In this document: piece by piece, positions 62,282-64,000 of the stretch
Position numbering within the stretch: position 1 is the stretch's first letter
Layout: every line of letters starts with the position of its first letter
Assembly (NCBI RefSeq): GCF_015461805.1
Contig: NZ_JACVZE010000001.1
Span: 744,001 to 808,000 of the forward strand
Length of the DNA stretch: 64,000 nucleotides
Source of the DNA: Pseudomonas pisciculturae
GTDB taxonomy: Bacteria > Pseudomonadota > Gammaproteobacteria > Pseudomonadales > Pseudomonadaceae
Direction of reading: 5' to 3'
Notes under the pieces: model-generated
Database searches by the model: none
What the model was told of the DNA's origin: nothing
Seen by the model: the letters and a program-made list of their open reading frames with translations, nothing else
Translations under genes and position numbers: made by a program

Positions 62282-63718
62282 ATGTCGATACCACGTTTGA
62301 AGTCGTACCTATCCATAGTCGCCACGGTGTTGGTGCTGGGCCAGGCCTTGCCTGCGCAAGCGGCCGATCTACCTGACTTTACCCAACTGGTCGAGCAGGC
62401 CTCGCCGGCTGTGGTCAACATCAGTACCACGCAAAAACTGCCGGACCGCAAAGTCTCCAACCAGCAGATGCCAGACCTCGAAGGCCTGCCGCCGATGCTG
62501 CGCGAGTTCTTCGAGCGCGGCATGCCGCAACAGCGCTCTCCTCGTAGCGGTGGTGGCCAGCGTGAAGCGCAGTCACTGGGCTCGGGCTTTATCATTTCGC
62601 CGGATGGCTACATCCTGACCAACAACCACGTGATTGCCGATGCCGACGAGATTCTCGTACGCCTGGCCGATCGCAGTGAATTGAAAGCCAAGCTGGTGGG
62701 CACTGATCCGCGTTCCGATGTGGCTTTGCTCAAGATCGAAGGTAAAGATCTACCCGTCCTGAAGTTGGGTAAATCCCAAGACTTGAAAGCCGGCCAGTGG
62801 GTTGTTGCCATCGGTTCGCCGTTTGGCTTTGACCACACCGTGACCCAAGGTATCGTCAGTGCCATTGGCCGCAGCCTGCCTAACGAAAACTACGTACCGT
62901 TCATCCAGACCGACGTGCCGATCAACCCGGGTAACTCCGGTGGCCCGCTGTTCAACCTGGCGGGCGAAGTAGTGGGGATCAACTCGCAGATCTACACCCG
63001 CTCCGGTGGTTTTATGGGTGTGTCGTTCGCCATTCCAATCGATGTGGCGATGGACGTTTCCAACCAACTGAAAAGCGGTGGCAAAGTCAGCCGTGGCTGG
63101 TTGGGCGTTGTTATTCAGGAAGTGAACAAAGACCTGGCTGAATCCTTCGGCCTCGACAAGCCGGCCGGTGCCCTGGTCGCGCAAATCCAAGACGATGGCC
63201 CGGCGGCCAAAGGTGGCTTGCAAGTCGGCGATGTGATCCTGAGCATGAACGGCCAGCCTATCGTCATGTCGGCTGACCTGCCGCACCTGGTGGGTGCACT
63301 GAAGGCGGGCAGCAAGGCCAAGCTGGAGGTGATCCGCGAAGGCAAGCGCCAGAACGTTGAGCTGACCGTAGGCGCAATCCCGGAAGAAGGCGCCACTCTG
63401 GATGCCCTGGGCAACGCCAAACCGGGTGCCGAGCGCAGCAGCAATCGCTTGGGTATCGCCGTTGCTGAGCTGACCGATGAGCAGAAGAAGAGCTTCGACC
63501 TTAAAAGCGGCGTAGTTATCAAAGAAGTGCAGGATGGCCCCGCATCGCTGATCGGCCTGCAGCCAGGGGATGTCATCACCCACCTGAACAACCAGGCGAT
63601 CGACAGCACCAAGCAGTTCACCGACATCGCCAAGGCGCTGCCGAAGAACCGTTCGGTATCGATGCGCGTGTTGCGTCAGGGCCGTGCCAGCTTCATTACG
63701 TTCAAGCTGGCCGAGTAA
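62282..63718 (+). CDS. mucD: Periplasmic serine protease/chaperone MucD (DegP family)
   Basis: 478 residues. Signal peptide ending AQA-ADLP, trypsin-like domain with His116 (LTNNHVIAD), Asp146 (RSDVALLKI) and Ser219 (NPGNSGGPLFN), then two PDZ domains (about 280-370 and 390-478; GWLGVVIQEV, GDVILSMNGQPI; GVVIKEVQDGPASLIGLQPGD). Degrades misfolded envelope proteins and limits AlgU activation. Probably transcribed both with mucAB and from its own promoter. Followed by a strong terminator. Confidence 0.95.
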   Translation: MSIPRLKSYLSIVATVLVLGQALPAQAADLPDFTQLVEQASPAVVNISTTQKLPDRKVSNQQMPDLEGLPPMLREFFERGMPQQRSPRSGGGQREAQSLGSGFIISPDGYILTNNHVIADADEILVRLADRSELKAKLVGTDPRSDVALLKIEGKDLPVLKLGKSQDLKAGQWVVAIGSPFGFDHTVTQGIVSAIGRSLPNENYVPFIQTDVPINPGNSGGPLFNLAGEVVGINSQIYTRSGGFMGVSFAIPIDVAMDVSNQLKSGGKVSRGWLGVVIQEVNKDLAESFGLDKPAGALVAQIQDDGPAAKGGLQVGDVILSMNGQPIVMSADLPHLVGALKAGSKAKLEVIREGKRQNVELTVGAIPEEGATLDALGNAKPGAERSSNRLGIAVAELTDEQKKSFDLKSGVVIKEVQDGPASLIGLQPGDVITHLNNQAIDSTKQFTDIAKALPKNRSVSMRVLRQGRASFITFKLAE

Positions 63719-63735
63719 TCTGCTAGCGACATAAC

Positions 63736-63775
63736 AAAAAGCCCCGCCTTCGTTTAACGAGGGCGGGGCTTTTTT
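63736..63775 (+). terminator. Rho-independent terminator after mucD
   Basis: AAAAAGCCCCGCC...GGCGGGGCTTTTTT: 13-bp stem with flanking A and T runs, so it can stop transcription from both sides (mucD and the convergent metalloprotease gene). Confidence 0.92.
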
Positions 63776-63788
63776 GTGGGCGATGGAT

Positions 63789-64000
63789 TTAGCTCATCAT
63801 CCCTTTCACCAAGCGCTCTTGTTCGATCAGCTCACGCTGGCGAGCGTCGATGCGTGACGACAGTGGGAAGTTGCTGCCGGCACGGCGCTTGGCAAAGTCC
63901 AGTTGCTGAATGGCCTGCTGGAAGTCGCCGACCAAGGCAAAGTACTCGGCACGCGCTTGATGCAGGCCGATGATGTTGCCGGACAAGCCGCGTGTCTCGG
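63789..64000 (-). CDS. C-terminal end of a probable M48-family metalloprotease with TPR (BepA-like), partial
   Basis: About 70 codons run in from the right edge and end at 63789. Readable part: ETRGLSGNIIGLHQARAEYF, then FQQAIQQLDFAKRR and RIDARQRELIEQERLVKG, which looks like the last TPR of BepA/YfgC-type periplasmic metalloproteases. The catalytic HExxH would lie outside the window, so the call rests on the C-terminus only. Convergent with mucD. Confidence 0.6.
   Translation of the reverse strand, partial: ETRGLSGNIIGLHQARAEYFALVGDFQQAIQQLDFAKRRAGSNFPLSSRIDARQRELIEQERLVKGMMS

Overview
The window is a 64 kb piece of a Pseudomonas chromosome, most likely from the P. fluorescens group. Reasons: a complete emhA/emhR (ttg/mex-type) RND locus with its characteristic operator, algU-mucA-mucB-mucD without mucC, phaG, olsBA, an OprD-family porin next to tctCBA/tctDE, and many short inverted REP pairs of the type abundant in P. 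fluorescens genomes (GTGGGAGGGGGCTTGC, GTGGGAGCTGGCTTGC and TGTGGCGAGGGAGC classes). GC content and codon use look uniform by eye. I see no phage, IS element, integrase, rRNA or CRISPR array. The only RNA gene is one tRNA-Gly.

Layout. 1-4.8 kb: RND efflux pump (permease cut by the window edge, adaptor) and divergent TetR repressor. 5.1-7.7 kb: ArsR regulator, MFS exporter and Old Yellow Enzyme in one operon. 7.8-11.7 kb: ACP phosphodiesterase, ornithine-lipid genes olsB-olsA behind a predicted Pho box, and a periplasmic serine hydrolase with a small coupled gene. 11.8-16.6 kb: M20 amidohydrolase, MHS-type transporter, amidase and IclR regulator, probably an uptake and hydrolysis system for an unknown amide. 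16.7-18.5 kb: YceI and a cardiolipin-synthase-like PLD protein. 18.5-24 kb: subtilisin-like autotransporter and periplasmic beta-glucosidase BglX. 24.2-26.2 kb: LemA plus two TPM-domain proteins. 26.5-31.2 kb: methyltransferase, EamA transporter, DapA-like lyase with class II aldolase-like protein and divergent XRE-cupin regulator. 31.3-40.3 kb: a SIR2-like DUF4917 protein, Fe-alcohol dehydrogenase, a CoA-transferase remnant fused in context to an HMG-CoA lyase, FosA, Ogt and small conserved proteins. 40.5-47.2 kb: tRNA-Gly, phaG, rsuA-like pseudouridine synthase, chemoreceptor, Tyr-rich lipoprotein, 3-hydroxyisobutyryl-CoA hydrolase and ung. 47.3-55.2 kb: AbrB-like protein, tctA, tctB, tctC, opdH-like porin and divergent tctDE, a tricarboxylate uptake system with Crc/Hfq-type motifs at two translation starts. 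55.2-59.4 kb: HDOD protein, ygfZ, sdhE, ygfX-like gene and nadB. 59.5-64 kb: algU-mucA-mucB-mucD envelope-stress/alginate control locus and the end of an M48 metalloprotease gene.

Most of the window is ordinary core genome. The parts with the best chance of holding something undescribed are the SIR2-like DUF4917 protein, the aldolase-like protein that lacks the usual catalytic Glu beside a DapA-like lyase and its own palindromic operator, the amidase/M20/MHS/IclR cluster, the 28-codon CoA-transferase remnant, and the nested REP pairs between tctC and tctB. All functional statements come from reading translated sequence and remembered family features; no database search was possible.
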